Source: Yoonia sp. I 8.24
Lineage (GTDB): Bacteria > Pseudomonadota > Alphaproteobacteria > Rhodobacterales > Rhodobacteraceae
Direction: 5' to 3'
NCBI RefSeq assembly: GCF_022096995.1
Contig: NZ_JACXGQ010000005.1
Span: 186,001-250,000, forward strand
DNA length: 64,000 bases
This document shows, in pieces, positions 25,800-34,921 of this stretch (position 1 is its first letter; the number at the start of each line of letters is the position of its first letter). Below the pieces are notes generated by a model that was given only the letters and a program-made list of their open reading frames with translations, searched no databases and had not been told where the DNA came from. The translations under genes were made by a program, and so were the position numbers.

Positions 25800-26867
25800 A
25801 TGATCGAACGCAATGATATCCGTGCCGCCGTCGCAAGCGGGTTAATCGACGAACGACAGGCCGCTGGTTTGATTACTTTGGCCGATAGCCGACGTGGCGC
25901 GCGTGAAAATCTTGATCCCGGTGATGAACCGTTTGAGCTGTTCAAAGGTTTCAACGAAATCTTCATTGTGATCGGGATGCTGATCCTATCGGTTGGATGG
26001 ATGGGTGTTGTCTCGCTTGCGCTTGGTGACAGTATCGTTGACCTTCAGGAATACGCTGCAGTTGTTGCGCTCATTGGCGCGGGGCTTTTGTGGTTGCTGT
26101 CTGAATATTTTGTGCGCAAACGGCGCATGGTTGCCCCTGCAATCGCGCTATCGGTTATGTTTGCGTCAAACGCGGCTTTTGGTTTCATCGCCGTGATGAC
26201 TGAACCCTTTATGATCGCGCAGAATGATTATTCTAGCGTGCCCCTGCCGCTGTTTATCGCGACGCTTGCGCTATTTATCTACTGGTGGCGTTTCCGCGTG
26301 CCCTTTGCGATGGCAATGATTGCCGTTGGCTTGTTTATCGTGGCGATTGTCTATGCAGCCAGCCGTGGTGGGCAGGTGAATGACATCAGCGATTTCTTCC
26401 TTTTGTCCGCAGGCGGACCGTTTGCATGGATCACCTTGGTCTTGGGGCTACTGGTCTTTGCCGTCGCGATGATATTCGACATGAGCGACCCGCACCGCGT
26501 CACCCGGCGAAGCGCCAATGGGTTTTGGCTGCATGTTGTTGCAGCGCCCGCGCTGGTAAACACTGTCGCGCTTTCACTGTTGGACCGCGATACGTCGGGT
26601 GCAAACCTTGTGCTTCTTGCATTCCTTGCGCTGTTTGCAATTGTCGCCATTGTCATTGATCGACGGTCATTCTTGATTGCCGCAATTGGCTATATCGTTG
26701 CGCTGGCCGCCACAATCCTTGATGGGGACGGGGCCGCCTTGACGGTTCTGATCCTAGGAATTGTGCTGCTATTGCTTGGTGCGTTCTGGGAACGGATCCG
26801 CGCCCGTGTGCTTAAACTGATGCCCGGGTTTATCCCGCTGCATCGTCTACCTCCATCTCATGCTTAA
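25800..26867 (+). CDS. Multi-pass membrane protein, DUF2157-like
   Basis: A 355-residue protein with an N-terminal soluble segment ([20 protein letters not shown], then [12 protein letters not shown]) and about ten hydrophobic helices spread over the rest. The short helical cytoplasmic start followed by many membrane spans resembles the DUF2157 group of uncharacterised membrane proteins. A GAGGAA box lies six bases before the ATG. It ends eight bases before hslU and is probably co-transcribed with it, so stress-linked expression is possible. No catalytic motif is visible. Confidence 0.65.
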   Translation: MIERNDIRAAVASGLIDERQAAGLITLADSRRGARENLDPGDEPFELFKGFNEIFIVIGMLILSVGWMGVVSLALGDSIVDLQEYAAVVALIGAGLLWLLSEYFVRKRRMVAPAIALSVMFASNAAFGFIAVMTEPFMIAQNDYSSVPLPLFIATLALFIYWWRFRVPFAMAMIAVGLFIVAIVYAASRGGQVNDISDFFLLSAGGPFAWITLVLGLLVFAVAMIFDMSDPHRVTRRSANGFWLHVVAAPALVNTVALSLLDRDTSGANLVLLAFLALFAIVAIVIDRRSFLIAAIGYIVALAATILDGDGAALTVLILGIVLLLLGAFWERIRARVLKLMPGFIPLHRLPPSHA

Positions 26868-26875
26868 GGACTGAC

Positions 26876-28183
26876 ATGACAGACCTGACCCCCCGCGAAA
26901 TCGTATCCGAACTTGACCGGTTTATTATTGGTCAAAGCGACGCCAAGCGCGCCGTGGCTGTAGCGCTGCGCAACCGTTGGCGGCGTAAACAATTAGGCGA
27001 TGATCTGCGTGACGAAGTTTACCCCAAGAATATCCTGATGATTGGGCCCACTGGTGTTGGGAAAACCGAAATTAGCCGTCGTTTAGCGAAACTCGCGCGT
27101 GCGCCGTTTATTAAGGTTGAGGCCACCAAATTCACCGAAGTTGGTTATGTCGGCCGCGATGTTGAACAGATTATCCGCGATTTGGTTGACACAGCCATCT
27201 TAGACACCCGCGAGCACATGCGCGAGGACGTCAAAGCCAAAGCCCAACAAGCCGCCGAAGACCGCGTGATTTCAGCTGTTGCTGGCACAGATGCCCGTGA
27301 CGCCACGCGCGACATGTTTCGTCGGAAGCTTAAGGCAGGTGAACTTGATAACACCGTCATCGAGCTTGAACTGGCCGATACATCCAACCCGATGGGCGGC
27401 TTTGAAATCCCCGGTCAGCCCGGTGGCATGGGCGGGATGATGAACCTTGGTGAATTGTTCGGAAAAATGGGCGGTGGCCGCACCGTTAAGAAACAGATGA
27501 CTGTCGCCGAAAGCTATGAAGCCCTGATCGCGGATGAGGCCGACAAACTGCTGGACGACGAAACCGTCACCAAAGCCGCTCTAGAAGCGGTTGAACAAAA
27601 CGGCATCGTTTTTTTGGATGAAATCGACAAAGTTTGCGCGAAATCGGACGCCCGCGGCGGCGATGTTTCCCGTGAGGGTGTGCAGCGCGATCTGCTGCCC
27701 CTGATCGAAGGCACAACGGTTTCCACTAAACACGGGCCGATCAAGACAGACCATATTCTATTCATCGCATCCGGCGCATTCCATGTCGCCAAACCTTCGG
27801 ATCTGCTGCCCGAACTTCAAGGCCGCTTGCCCATCCGCGTTGAATTGCAAGCGCTGACCGAAGGCGATTTTGTCCGCATCCTAACCGAAACAGACAACGC
27901 GCTAACGCTGCAATACACCGCGTTGATGAAGACCGAAGAGGTCACCGTGACGTTCGCTCCCGATGGGATCGCGGCGCTGGCGAAAATCGCTGCCGAAGTA
28001 AACGAATCCGTTGAAAACATTGGCGCACGTCGGCTTTACACTGTGATGGAACGGGTATTTGAGGACCTGTCTTTCAACGCGCCTGACCGCAGCGGCGATG
28101 AGATCACCGTGAATGCGGCGTTTGTCGAAGAACACCTTGGTGCACTTTCGCGTTCAACGGATGTGAGCCGCTACGTCTTGTGA
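26876..28183 (+). CDS. hslU: ATP-dependent protease ATPase subunit HslU
   Basis: AAA+ unfoldase that feeds substrates to HslV. The 435 residues contain [20 protein letters not shown] at the start, Walker A in GPTGVGKTE near residue 62, a variable intermediate (I) domain with [18 protein letters not shown], Walker B in [28 protein letters not shown], and the C-terminal [15 protein letters not shown] with the terminal RYVL that docks into HslV. An AAGGA box precedes the start. Confidence 0.97.
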   Translation: MTDLTPREIVSELDRFIIGQSDAKRAVAVALRNRWRRKQLGDDLRDEVYPKNILMIGPTGVGKTEISRRLAKLARAPFIKVEATKFTEVGYVGRDVEQIIRDLVDTAILDTREHMREDVKAKAQQAAEDRVISAVAGTDARDATRDMFRRKLKAGELDNTVIELELADTSNPMGGFEIPGQPGGMGGMMNLGELFGKMGGGRTVKKQMTVAESYEALIADEADKLLDDETVTKAALEAVEQNGIVFLDEIDKVCAKSDARGGDVSREGVQRDLLPLIEGTTVSTKHGPIKTDHILFIASGAFHVAKPSDLLPELQGRLPIRVELQALTEGDFVRILTETDNALTLQYTALMKTEEVTVTFAPDGIAALAKIAAEVNESVENIGARRLYTVMERVFEDLSFNAPDRSGDEITVNAAFVEEHLGALSRSTDVSRYVL

Positions 28184-28243
28184 TTTTACGGCATCGCGCG
28201 ATTGGGGCTTCCCTTTTGCGCGATGCACGATCACCAAAGGCAC

Positions 28244-29479
28244 ATGACATCATTCGCCCCCTATATCCGGTTTATCCGTGACAATGCGCCCTATCTCGCG
28301 GTTGGGGCGCTTTTGTCTTTTCTATCAAGTTTCGGGCAAACCTTTCTGATTGCGGCCTTCGCCGGAGAAATCCGCACGGAATACGGGTTATCAAACGGTG
28401 ATTGGGGGCTGATCTATATGGTCGCCACGATGGTGTCGGCAGGCGTCATGATCTTTGCTGGCGGGCTCACAGACCGGTTTCGGGCGCGGTCCATCAGCGT
28501 GGTTGTTCTGGCGTGTCTGGCACTTTCATGTCTTGCGATGGCGCTAAACACCCATGTCATCGGGCTATTCATCATCATATTTTGCCTCAGGTTTTTTGGC
28601 CAAGGTATGACCAGCACAATTTCCATTGTCTCGATTTCGCGCTGGTTCATCGCAACACGTGGCCGCGCATTGGCAATTTCTACGGTAGGATTTGTCACCG
28701 CCGAGGCAATTCTTCCACTTTCAAGCGTTTGGCTTAAATCATATCTTCCATGGCGCATCATTTGGGTGGGGTTTGCGGGCTTCATTCTAGTCATGATCCC
28801 TGTGATATGGCGATTGCTGAAGCTAGAACGCACACCCCAAGCAACCACAAAAGCGGACAACTCCGCTGGGATGGACGATAAACATTGGACCCGCGCGCAA
28901 GCCCTACGTCATCCGCTATTCTGGACTTTGGCACCGACGATGGCCTTATTTCCAATGTTCGCCACGACGTTTTGGTTTCACCAAGTCCACTTTGCCGAGA
29001 TTAAAGGGTGGGAACACTTGAACCTTGTCGCTGTCTTTCCATTTGGAACGTTCACCTTCATGGGGTCCACATTCTTGTTTGGTTGGGCCGTGGACAAATT
29101 TGGGGCCGGGCGGTTGCTACCCATTTACCTGCTGCCATATTCTGCGGCCTTCATCATCCACGCCTTTGCACCAACAATTGCTTGGACGGCCTTTGGCGTG
29201 ATCTTGATGGGGCTTGCGGGTGGCGGGCAGGCGACATTGCCCGGATCAGTCTGGAGCACATATTTCGGCACCGCCCACATCGGATCGATCAAATCAGCGG
29301 CCGTGGCGCTGATGGTGCTGGGGTCAGCAATTGGGCCGGGGATGTCGGGGTGGTTGATCGATATAGGCGTTGGATTTGAAACGCAGTTGCTTTTCTATTC
29401 AGCAACATTCGTGATCGGGTCGGTTGCCATGATCCCAGCGCTTCGCGCGGCGACCGCTCGGCTACCGGCCACGCCGTAG
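28244..29479 (+). CDS. Major facilitator superfamily transporter
   Basis: A 411-residue carrier with twelve predicted membrane spans. Signatures: FAGGLTDRFRARS in the loop between helices 2 and 3 (the MFS G-x-L-x-D-R-x-G/R pattern), FFGQGMTSTISIVSISRWF in helix 4-5, and the matching FLFGWAVDKFGAGRLLP in the second half. A central loop of about 25 residues is polar. Substrate cannot be inferred. Other in-frame starts exist at 28202 (TTG) and 28223; the ATG at 28244 has an AAAGG box. The 3' end overlaps the convergent smr gene by 18 bases. Confidence 0.82.
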   Translation: MTSFAPYIRFIRDNAPYLAVGALLSFLSSFGQTFLIAAFAGEIRTEYGLSNGDWGLIYMVATMVSAGVMIFAGGLTDRFRARSISVVVLACLALSCLAMALNTHVIGLFIIIFCLRFFGQGMTSTISIVSISRWFIATRGRALAISTVGFVTAEAILPLSSVWLKSYLPWRIIWVGFAGFILVMIPVIWRLLKLERTPQATTKADNSAGMDDKHWTRAQALRHPLFWTLAPTMALFPMFATTFWFHQVHFAEIKGWEHLNLVAVFPFGTFTFMGSTFLFGWAVDKFGAGRLLPIYLLPYSAAFIIHAFAPTIAWTAFGVILMGLAGGGQATLPGSVWSTYFGTAHIGSIKSAAVALMVLGSAIGPGMSGWLIDIGVGFETQLLFYSATFVIGSVAMIPALRAATARLPATP

Positions 29480-30049
29480 ATAGACGTAATAGGCGCCATG
29501 CCCGCCGTGTTTCAAATGCGCTGGCGTCACCTGCAAAATGGCATGATTTAAAGGCGGAAGCGCAAGCCATTGCGGCACTTGGTGACGCAGCACGCCTTGG
29601 CGCGTTGGAATGGGGCCGCCATCGTCGCGGTCTTTGCCTTTGCCCGTAATCACCAAAACCAAACGCCGACCAACCGCATGTGATCCCAGAATAAACGCCA
29701 CCAATTCGGGGTGGGCTTCGTTCATCGTCATACCATGCAAATCGATCCGCGCCTCTGGCACCAATTTCCCGCGCCGCATTTTACCAAAGGATTTATGATC
29801 CATATGCACGGGCGCACGGTTCAACCGCTCTGTAACACTCGGCAAAATATCATGCGGGCGGTGCGCGTTTGCTTTTTGTCCGACCTTGAAGTTCGGTACA
29901 GGCGAAGGGCCTATATCACGCGGTTTGGGCTTTGGTTTGAATGGTTTGGGTTCCGCAGCCGGGGCTTTGTGATCAAGCGGCACCGCTCGTTCAGCGACCC
30001 GGTCCCAAAGTGCGCGTTCTTCGTCAGACAGATTACGGGGGCGACGCAT
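29462..30049 (-). CDS. Smr/MutS2-domain protein
   Basis: A 195-residue protein with a basic, proline-rich N-terminal half (DHKAPAAEPKPFKPKPKP) and a C-terminal Smr domain. The Smr signatures are RIDLHGMTMNEAHPELVAF and VLVITGKGKDRDDGG, followed by LRHQVPQWL. Smr domains are nucleases of branched DNA or of RNA; which applies to this stand-alone form is not known. Its ATG overlaps the mltA stop codon (TAATG), so it is translated together with mltA. Confidence 0.88.
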   Translation of the reverse strand: MRRPRNLSDEERALWDRVAERAVPLDHKAPAAEPKPFKPKPKPRDIGPSPVPNFKVGQKANAHRPHDILPSVTERLNRAPVHMDHKSFGKMRRGKLVPEARIDLHGMTMNEAHPELVAFILGSHAVGRRLVLVITGKGKDRDDGGPIPTRQGVLRHQVPQWLALPPLNHAILQVTPAHLKHGGHGAYYVYLRRGR

Positions 30050-30969
30050 TAGGATAGTCCCCCGATCAATTTCTGCGCTTCCATATGTGGGACTAGGGCT
30101 ATCATCCGCCCCCCGTCATTGACCTGTCCGGCCAATGCACCGGCCTTTGCACCTGTGCCAAAGAATATATCTGCGCGCTGCGCACCTTTGATCGCGGATC
30201 CGGTATCTTGGGCAACCATCAACCGTTCCATACCAACGCGTTCAATCCACACTGGGGACCCAAGCGGCGTAATATTGGGATCGACGGCAATGGACCTGCC
30301 TGCTGTAATTGACTTTCCCATTGCACCTATTGGGCCTTGATCAGCAGGCACTTGGGTAATTTCACGGAAAAACACGTAGCTTTCATTTTCCCACAAAAGC
30401 GCAGTCCCCGCCGTACCGTTTTCGCGCACCCACGTCCGAATGGTTTCTGGGTTCACATTTGATACGCCTCGGGCAATTAGTATCTTACCGATAGAGATAT
30501 AATCCCGCCCGTTTTTGCCAGCGAAGCCGACGCGCATCATCGACCCATCCGGCAAACAAATCCGCCCAGATCCCTGCACTTGCAAAAAGAACAGATCAAC
30601 AGGGTCGGATAGCCAAGCGATCTCTAATCCTTGGCCCGCAAGCGGCGCGTCAGCATCGATTTGGCCCCGTGAATATGCGTTAGGATCCTTTGGCAAGGCA
30701 TACACCGGTATTTGGAACTGTTCCGTTTTCTCGCGAGAACCGATCAGCTCAGGCTCAAAATACCCGGTGAAAACCATATCTGCACCATCTTCAATCAAAA
30801 CGGGCTGAAAATGTTCTTCAAAGAAAACTCGTGCCGAGGGAGCGGAAACCGCAATTACCGTCCACTCGGCATTGCTATGCAGAAAAACATCAAGGGCGGC
30901 CTGATGATCATCAGCCGCCCATCCGTTCAAATCCTCAAACGATTTTTCCGTATATGTCAGTCCGGCCAT
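30049..30969 (-). CDS. mltA: Membrane-bound lytic murein transglycosylase A
   Basis: Cleaves the glycan strand of peptidoglycan to 1,6-anhydromuropeptides. The 306 residues show the MltA domain (FTGYFEPELIGSREKTEQFQ, LFFLQVQGSGRICLPDG, RVGFAGKNGRDYISIGKILI) and the C-terminal 3D domain with its three aspartates (VAQDTGSAIKGAQRADIFFG). It is shorter than the E. coli enzyme, and no signal peptide is visible at this or any upstream in-frame start: the start lies 15 bases from the stop codon of the preceding gene. Export is therefore unexplained. It could supply sugars to the AmgK-MurU route. Confidence 0.92.
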   Translation of the reverse strand: MAGLTYTEKSFEDLNGWAADDHQAALDVFLHSNAEWTVIAVSAPSARVFFEEHFQPVLIEDGADMVFTGYFEPELIGSREKTEQFQIPVYALPKDPNAYSRGQIDADAPLAGQGLEIAWLSDPVDLFFLQVQGSGRICLPDGSMMRVGFAGKNGRDYISIGKILIARGVSNVNPETIRTWVRENGTAGTALLWENESYVFFREITQVPADQGPIGAMGKSITAGRSIAVDPNITPLGSPVWIERVGMERLMVAQDTGSAIKGAQRADIFFGTGAKAGALAGQVNDGGRMIALVPHMEAQKLIGGLS

Positions 30970-30983
30970 CGCCTGCCTGCACC

Positions 30984-31640
30984 TTATTCGCCTGTCGCGA
31001 CCAGTTTCCAGTTTGGATCACCCGCGTCCATGACGCGCGAGAATGTCCAAGTATCTTTCTGACGCTTCACTTCTTTATCGCTACCTTCGACGATATCACC
31101 GCCAATATCGCGCACAACTGATGTCATTTCAGATTTAAAGCGCATTGAGATTTCCGCCTCTTTCGTGGCATCATCAAATTCTGCCTCAACCAGTGACATA
31201 TCGCTGACACCAATGAATGTGGCATCGACAGTCAACCCTTTGGCTTTGCGATCTTCGACAACAAATGCGAATGCTTCATAGACTTCATCTGAGATGAAGG
31301 CTTTGATTTCATTCAAGTCGCCCTTTTCAAACGCCATCAAGATCATTTCATAGGCGCCACGTGCGCCACCTAGAAATTCCGATACGTTGAACGACGGATC
31401 AACGCGTTTCATCGCGGCCAGCGCGATCGCCGCATCACTACCTTCGGCTACGTGATCGTTGATGTCCCAATCTGGGCCGTCCTGCACAATCTCAAGATTA
31501 GGTTTTTTACGGCGGTCCTCTTCCGGTTTGCGCGCGACAGGTTTTTCAAAACCTTCACGCGTTCCCAATACGCCACGTAGACGCAGGATCAAAAAAACGG
31601 CGATGCCAGCAAGCACCAAGAGTTCAACAAAAGAGTTCAT
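30984..31640 (-). CDS. Tim44/TimA-domain membrane-anchored protein
   Basis: A 218-residue protein with a single N-terminal transmembrane helix (FVELLVLAGIAVFLILRLRG), a charged linker and a Tim44-like domain: NVSEFLGGARGAYEMILMAF, IKAFISDEVYEAFAFVVED and DTWTFSRVMDAGDPNWKLVATGE. The family is named after the mitochondrial import motor subunit. In alphaproteobacteria the Tim44-domain protein is called TimA and is a membrane-associated protein of unclear role. The ATG at 31640, with a GAGG box five bases before it, is preferred to the upstream TTG. It is 15 bases upstream of mltA and divergent from fxsA and secB. Confidence 0.9.
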   Translation of the reverse strand: MNSFVELLVLAGIAVFLILRLRGVLGTREGFEKPVARKPEEDRRKKPNLEIVQDGPDWDINDHVAEGSDAAIALAAMKRVDPSFNVSEFLGGARGAYEMILMAFEKGDLNEIKAFISDEVYEAFAFVVEDRKAKGLTVDATFIGVSDMSLVEAEFDDATKEAEISMRFKSEMTSVVRDIGGDIVEGSDKEVKRQKDTWTFSRVMDAGDPNWKLVATGE

Positions 31641-31751
31641 CAGGGCCTCAATCAAGGTAGGGCATGGAAAACTGCCCGGTCCAACCCTATGTAGGTGCTG
31701 TACAAGGCCAAGTCCACCTTGGCCGGAACAAGTTTAGAAAGGCGCCCTGCT

Positions 31752-32231
31752 ATGTGGCTACTGCTGGCATTTATCGCGGTCCCCATGATCGAAATCGCAC
31801 TGTTTATTCAGGTTGGCGGAATAATCGGGATTTGGTGGACACTTTTGATCGTCCTGACAACGGCGGTTGCCGGTTCATATCTGGTACGCCAACAAGGGTT
31901 ACGCGAACTTGGAAAGCTGCAACAATCGTTTTCCGAGATGCACGATCCGTCCGAACCTTTGGCCAATGGGGCGATGATCCTATTTTCTGGGGCTCTTTTG
32001 CTAACGCCAGGGTTTTTTACTGATATTGTTGGACTTTCGCTTTTGGTGCCAAAGGTGCGCAAAGCCGCCTATGTCTGGGGGCGTTCAAAGGTGAAGGTCG
32101 CGACATTTAGCGCTGGTGGGACGCAGCAGCGACCGCAGCACCCCCAAGATCAAGTCATAGATGGCGATTTTCAGGATGTAACCGGGGATAAAAAGCCAAC
32201 ACATCCGCCATCTGGCTGGACGCAGCATTGA
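31752..32231 (+). CDS. fxsA: FxsA-family cytoplasmic membrane protein
   Basis: A 159-residue membrane protein with three to four hydrophobic spans: MWLLLAFIAVPMIEIALFIQ, then WWTLLIVLTTAVAGSYLVRQQG, then LLLTPGFFTDIVGLSLLVP. The signatures P-x-x-E near the start, G-x-x-L-V-R-x-Q-G and LLLTPGFFTD identify FxsA, which in E. coli alleviates F-exclusion of phage T7. Its normal physiological role is unknown. The tail is hydrophilic and rich in Gln and Pro. An AAAGG box precedes the ATG at 31752. It lies about 60 bases before secB on the same strand. Confidence 0.9.
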   Translation: MWLLLAFIAVPMIEIALFIQVGGIIGIWWTLLIVLTTAVAGSYLVRQQGLRELGKLQQSFSEMHDPSEPLANGAMILFSGALLLTPGFFTDIVGLSLLVPKVRKAAYVWGRSKVKVATFSAGGTQQRPQHPQDQVIDGDFQDVTGDKKPTHPPSGWTQH

Positions 32232-32289
32232 GCCTTGCCAGATTGGCTGTTAGGAAAACGCCAACAGAATTTAACCGGAGCAGTTTATA

Positions 32290-32790
32290 ATGTCTGATAC
32301 CCCTGAAAACGGTGCCGCCGCAGCGCAGGCCCCTCAAGTCACTAGCCGCGTGATCGCGCAATACATTCGCGATATGTCTTTCGAAAACATCCTTGCCCAA
32401 AAAGGTGTTTCTGGCGACGCGCAGCCTGAAATTCAGGTCCAAGTAAACCTTGATGCACGCAAACGTTCTGCGGACAACCAGTACGAAGTCATCACAAAGC
32501 TGAACATCACAAGCAAAACCAAAGAAAAAGGTGAGCCGCTGTTCGTTCTTGAACTTGAATATGCTGGCGTTTTCCAAATTGAAGGCGTGCCAGAAGCACA
32601 AATGCACCCTTACTTGCTGATCGAATGCCCACGCATCACGTTCCCATTCGTGCGCCGCATCGTCAGCGACGTCACTCGTGACGGTGGTTTCCCAGCCCTG
32701 AACCTTGAAACAATTGATTTTGTTTCACTTTACCGTTCTGAATTGGCGCGCCGCGCCGAAGCTGAAAAAGCAAAAGAAACAGTTAACTAA
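32290..32790 (+). CDS. secB: Protein-export chaperone SecB
   Basis: Tetrameric cytoplasmic chaperone that keeps preproteins unfolded and delivers them to SecA. The 166 residues include VIAQYIRDMSFENILAQKG, the beta-strand VQVQVNLDARKRSADNQYEV, YAGVFQIEGVPEAQMHPYLL, and the helix segment CPRITFPFVRRIVSDVTRDG with FPALNLETIDFVSLY, all typical. A GGAG box lies before the ATG. Its end overlaps the convergent dnaQ by eight bases. It stands in the gene block that flanks the origin in alphaproteobacteria. Confidence 0.97.
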   Translation: MSDTPENGAAAAQAPQVTSRVIAQYIRDMSFENILAQKGVSGDAQPEIQVQVNLDARKRSADNQYEVITKLNITSKTKEKGEPLFVLELEYAGVFQIEGVPEAQMHPYLLIECPRITFPFVRRIVSDVTRDGGFPALNLETIDFVSLYRSELARRAEAEKAKETVN

Positions 32791-33514
32791 GCTTTTTCCA
32801 CAAAGCATCGTCGCCCAATTTGTCAACAAAGGCAGTATGGGCGGCGGTTTCTTCGGCTGTGCGTTTAGACGCCAAGGGCTGGGGCCGCGCCGATGGGCGC
32901 CATTCTTCGGATTGATTGCTATTTGTTTTTGCACGCCCATCAGAGGCAAGCGCAAAATCTGGCTGACGGCCACCGATCAGTTCTAGGTACACTTCCGCCA
33001 GAATTTCACTGTCAAGCAACGCGCCGTGCAACGTCCGCGACGAGTTGTCGATGCTAAAACGGCGACAAAGCGCATCAAGTGACGCAGGCGATCCGGGGAA
33101 TTTGCGCCGCGCAATTGCCAAAGTATCCAACGATTGATCCATCGGCAAAAGGGGAAGACCGAGCCAGCCCAGCTCTGCGTTCAGGAATTTCATATCAAAT
33201 GCAGCATTGTGAATGACCATCCGCGCATCACCGACAAAATCGACAAAGCTTTGTGCGATATCTTTGAACACGGGTTTATCGCGCAGGATGACTTGGCCGG
33301 GTTGCGGGTCTTGTGGGGGTTCTAGTAGATCAGGCCCAATCCCATGAATTGCGAACGCGTCGGCGGGCATTCTGCGTTCAGGGTTGATATATTCGTGGTA
33401 GGTCCGGCCAGTCGGCATGTGACCGATCAGTTCAATCGCACCTATTTCAACGATACGGTCGCCGTCGTTGGGTTCAAACCCGGTAGTTTCAGTATCAAGT
33501 ACGATCTCGCGCAT
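32783..33514 (-). CDS. dnaQ: DNA polymerase III epsilon (proofreading 3'-5' exonuclease) subunit
   Basis: A 243-residue DEDDh exonuclease. ExoI is REIVLDTETTGFEPNDGDRI (Asp and Glu ligands), ExoII includes VIHNAAFDMKFLNAEL, and ExoIII includes RTLHGALLDSEILAEVYLEL with the catalytic His and last Asp. The C-terminal part, rich in charged and small residues, should contact the alpha subunit. It overlaps coaE by 20 bases and is the last gene of the maf-aroE-coaE-dnaQ unit, which reads away from the candidate origin. Confidence 0.95.
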   Translation of the reverse strand: MREIVLDTETTGFEPNDGDRIVEIGAIELIGHMPTGRTYHEYINPERRMPADAFAIHGIGPDLLEPPQDPQPGQVILRDKPVFKDIAQSFVDFVGDARMVIHNAAFDMKFLNAELGWLGLPLLPMDQSLDTLAIARRKFPGSPASLDALCRRFSIDNSSRTLHGALLDSEILAEVYLELIGGRQPDFALASDGRAKTNSNQSEEWRPSARPQPLASKRTAEETAAHTAFVDKLGDDALWKKLS

Positions 33515-34097
33515 CGGTTTGCCCTTTTAACTTTGCAATCAGGTTTTGCACGGCAAGGGCGGTCGCGTCTAGCGTCAGCGTTTCGATTATGTGATCGGCC
33601 CGGTCACGTTTTTCAGCGTCAGGTATCTGTCGCGCGCAGATCATTTCAAATTGCGTTTCCGTCATGCCCGGTCGTGCCATGACCCGCGACTTTTGAACAT
33701 CCGTTGGGGCCGACACAACCAAAACGGAATCGAGCCATGCATCTGCGCCAGTTTCAAACAACAGTGGAATATCAAACACAACGAGCGGGTCATTGTGATC
33801 TGCAATAAACTTTTTGCGGCTTGTTGCAACAAGCGGATGCACGACCTCTTCGAGTTGAAAAAGTACTTTCGGATCTTGCGCGAGCACGGTTTTTAACACG
33901 TCGCGTGACACCGCACCATCAACGATTGCTGCGGGCAAAAATCTGGCTATTGGCGCCACGGCTGCACCACCATTTGCATATAGCTCATGAACCGTAGCAT
34001 CAGCATCCCAGACAGGAATGCCCGCATCGCGAAACATTTGCGCGGTCGCGGATTTGCCCATGCCAATCGACCCGGTCAAACCCAATAAATGTGTCAC
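33495..34097 (-). CDS. coaE: Dephospho-CoA kinase
   Basis: Final step of coenzyme A synthesis: phosphorylation of dephospho-CoA at the 3' hydroxyl. The 200-residue P-loop kinase begins THLLGLTGSIGMGKSATAQM (Walker A G-S-I-G-M-G-K-S), followed by VWDADATVHELY, the acceptor-binding D-A-D segment, and VFDIPLLFETGAD and VVSAPTDVQKSRVMAR. The start overlaps the end of aroE by four bases and the end overlaps dnaQ, so the four genes form one coupled operon. Confidence 0.96.
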   Translation of the reverse strand: MTHLLGLTGSIGMGKSATAQMFRDAGIPVWDADATVHELYANGGAAVAPIARFLPAAIVDGAVSRDVLKTVLAQDPKVLFQLEEVVHPLVATSRKKFIADHNDPLVVFDIPLLFETGADAWLDSVLVVSAPTDVQKSRVMARPGMTETQFEMICARQIPDAEKRDRADHIIETLTLDATALAVQNLIAKLKGQTDARDRT

Positions 34098-34921
34098 GCT
34101 AAAACAGCCCGACGGGTTGCTTCATCGACCTCGGGCCGCCGCCCAAACCAGCGTTCAAATCCAGGAACGCCTTGGTGCAACAACATACCCAACCCATCAA
34201 CCGCCGTGCAGCCGACGGCTTCGGCAGCTTTTAAAAACGGGGTCCGTAGCGGGTTATAAACAATATCGGTCACAACTGTTTCAGGGCGCAATGCGTCTAG
34301 CGAAACCTTAAAATCTGCAGCGCCTTTCATACCAAGCGACGTCGTGTTGACCAGCAAATGCGCGTCGGCCAGAGCCGTGTCAGCCCGTACCCAATCAACG
34401 ACACGAATCCGCGCGCCAAAATCAGCGCGTAGCGCTTCCGCCTTGGCCCGGGTGCGATTGCTGATGATAATTTCGGGAACGCCGGCATCCGCAAGCGCTA
34501 CAATAATTGCGCGCGCAGCGCCCCCAGCGCCGAATATCATCGCGGAACCAGATTTAGGGTCCCAATCGGGGGCACCCTGCCGCAAATTAGAAATGAAACC
34601 GTAACCGTCTGTATTATCTGCGAAAATACGCCCGTCTTCAGTGAAAGTAAGCGTATTTGCAGCGCCAATAAGCGTTGCGCGGTCCGTGATTTTATCCGCG
34701 AATTCCAACACAGCAATCTTATGTGGAAGCGTGACATTCATACCAACAAACCCTTGATTGGGCAGTTCTCGTAGCGTTTTTCCTAAATCCTGTTCGCTGA
34801 CTTCCAACGCAGTATAGGCGCCTTCAATCCCATACCGATCAAGCCAGTAGCTGTGCAATTTCGGAGACAGAGAATGTGAAATCGGGTTGCCGATCACGCA
34901 GGCGCGCGGCGTATTAGTCAT
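34094..34921 (-). CDS. aroE: Shikimate dehydrogenase
   Basis: NADPH-dependent reduction of 3-dehydroshikimate to shikimate. The 275 residues start with the substrate-binding segment ACVIGNPISHSLSPKLHSYW and GMNVTLPHKIAVL (catalytic Lys in the N-V-T-x-P-x-K motif). DNTDGYGFISNL provides the catalytic Asp. The Rossmann domain has IFGAGGAARAIIVALADAG and IISNRTRAKAEALR for NADP binding. Overlaps maf by four bases upstream and coaE by four bases downstream. Together with aroC this window holds two steps of the shikimate route. Confidence 0.96.
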   Translation of the reverse strand: MTNTPRACVIGNPISHSLSPKLHSYWLDRYGIEGAYTALEVSEQDLGKTLRELPNQGFVGMNVTLPHKIAVLEFADKITDRATLIGAANTLTFTEDGRIFADNTDGYGFISNLRQGAPDWDPKSGSAMIFGAGGAARAIIVALADAGVPEIIISNRTRAKAEALRADFGARIRVVDWVRADTALADAHLLVNTTSLGMKGAADFKVSLDALRPETVVTDIVYNPLRTPFLKAAEAVGCTAVDGLGMLLHQGVPGFERWFGRRPEVDEATRRAVLA

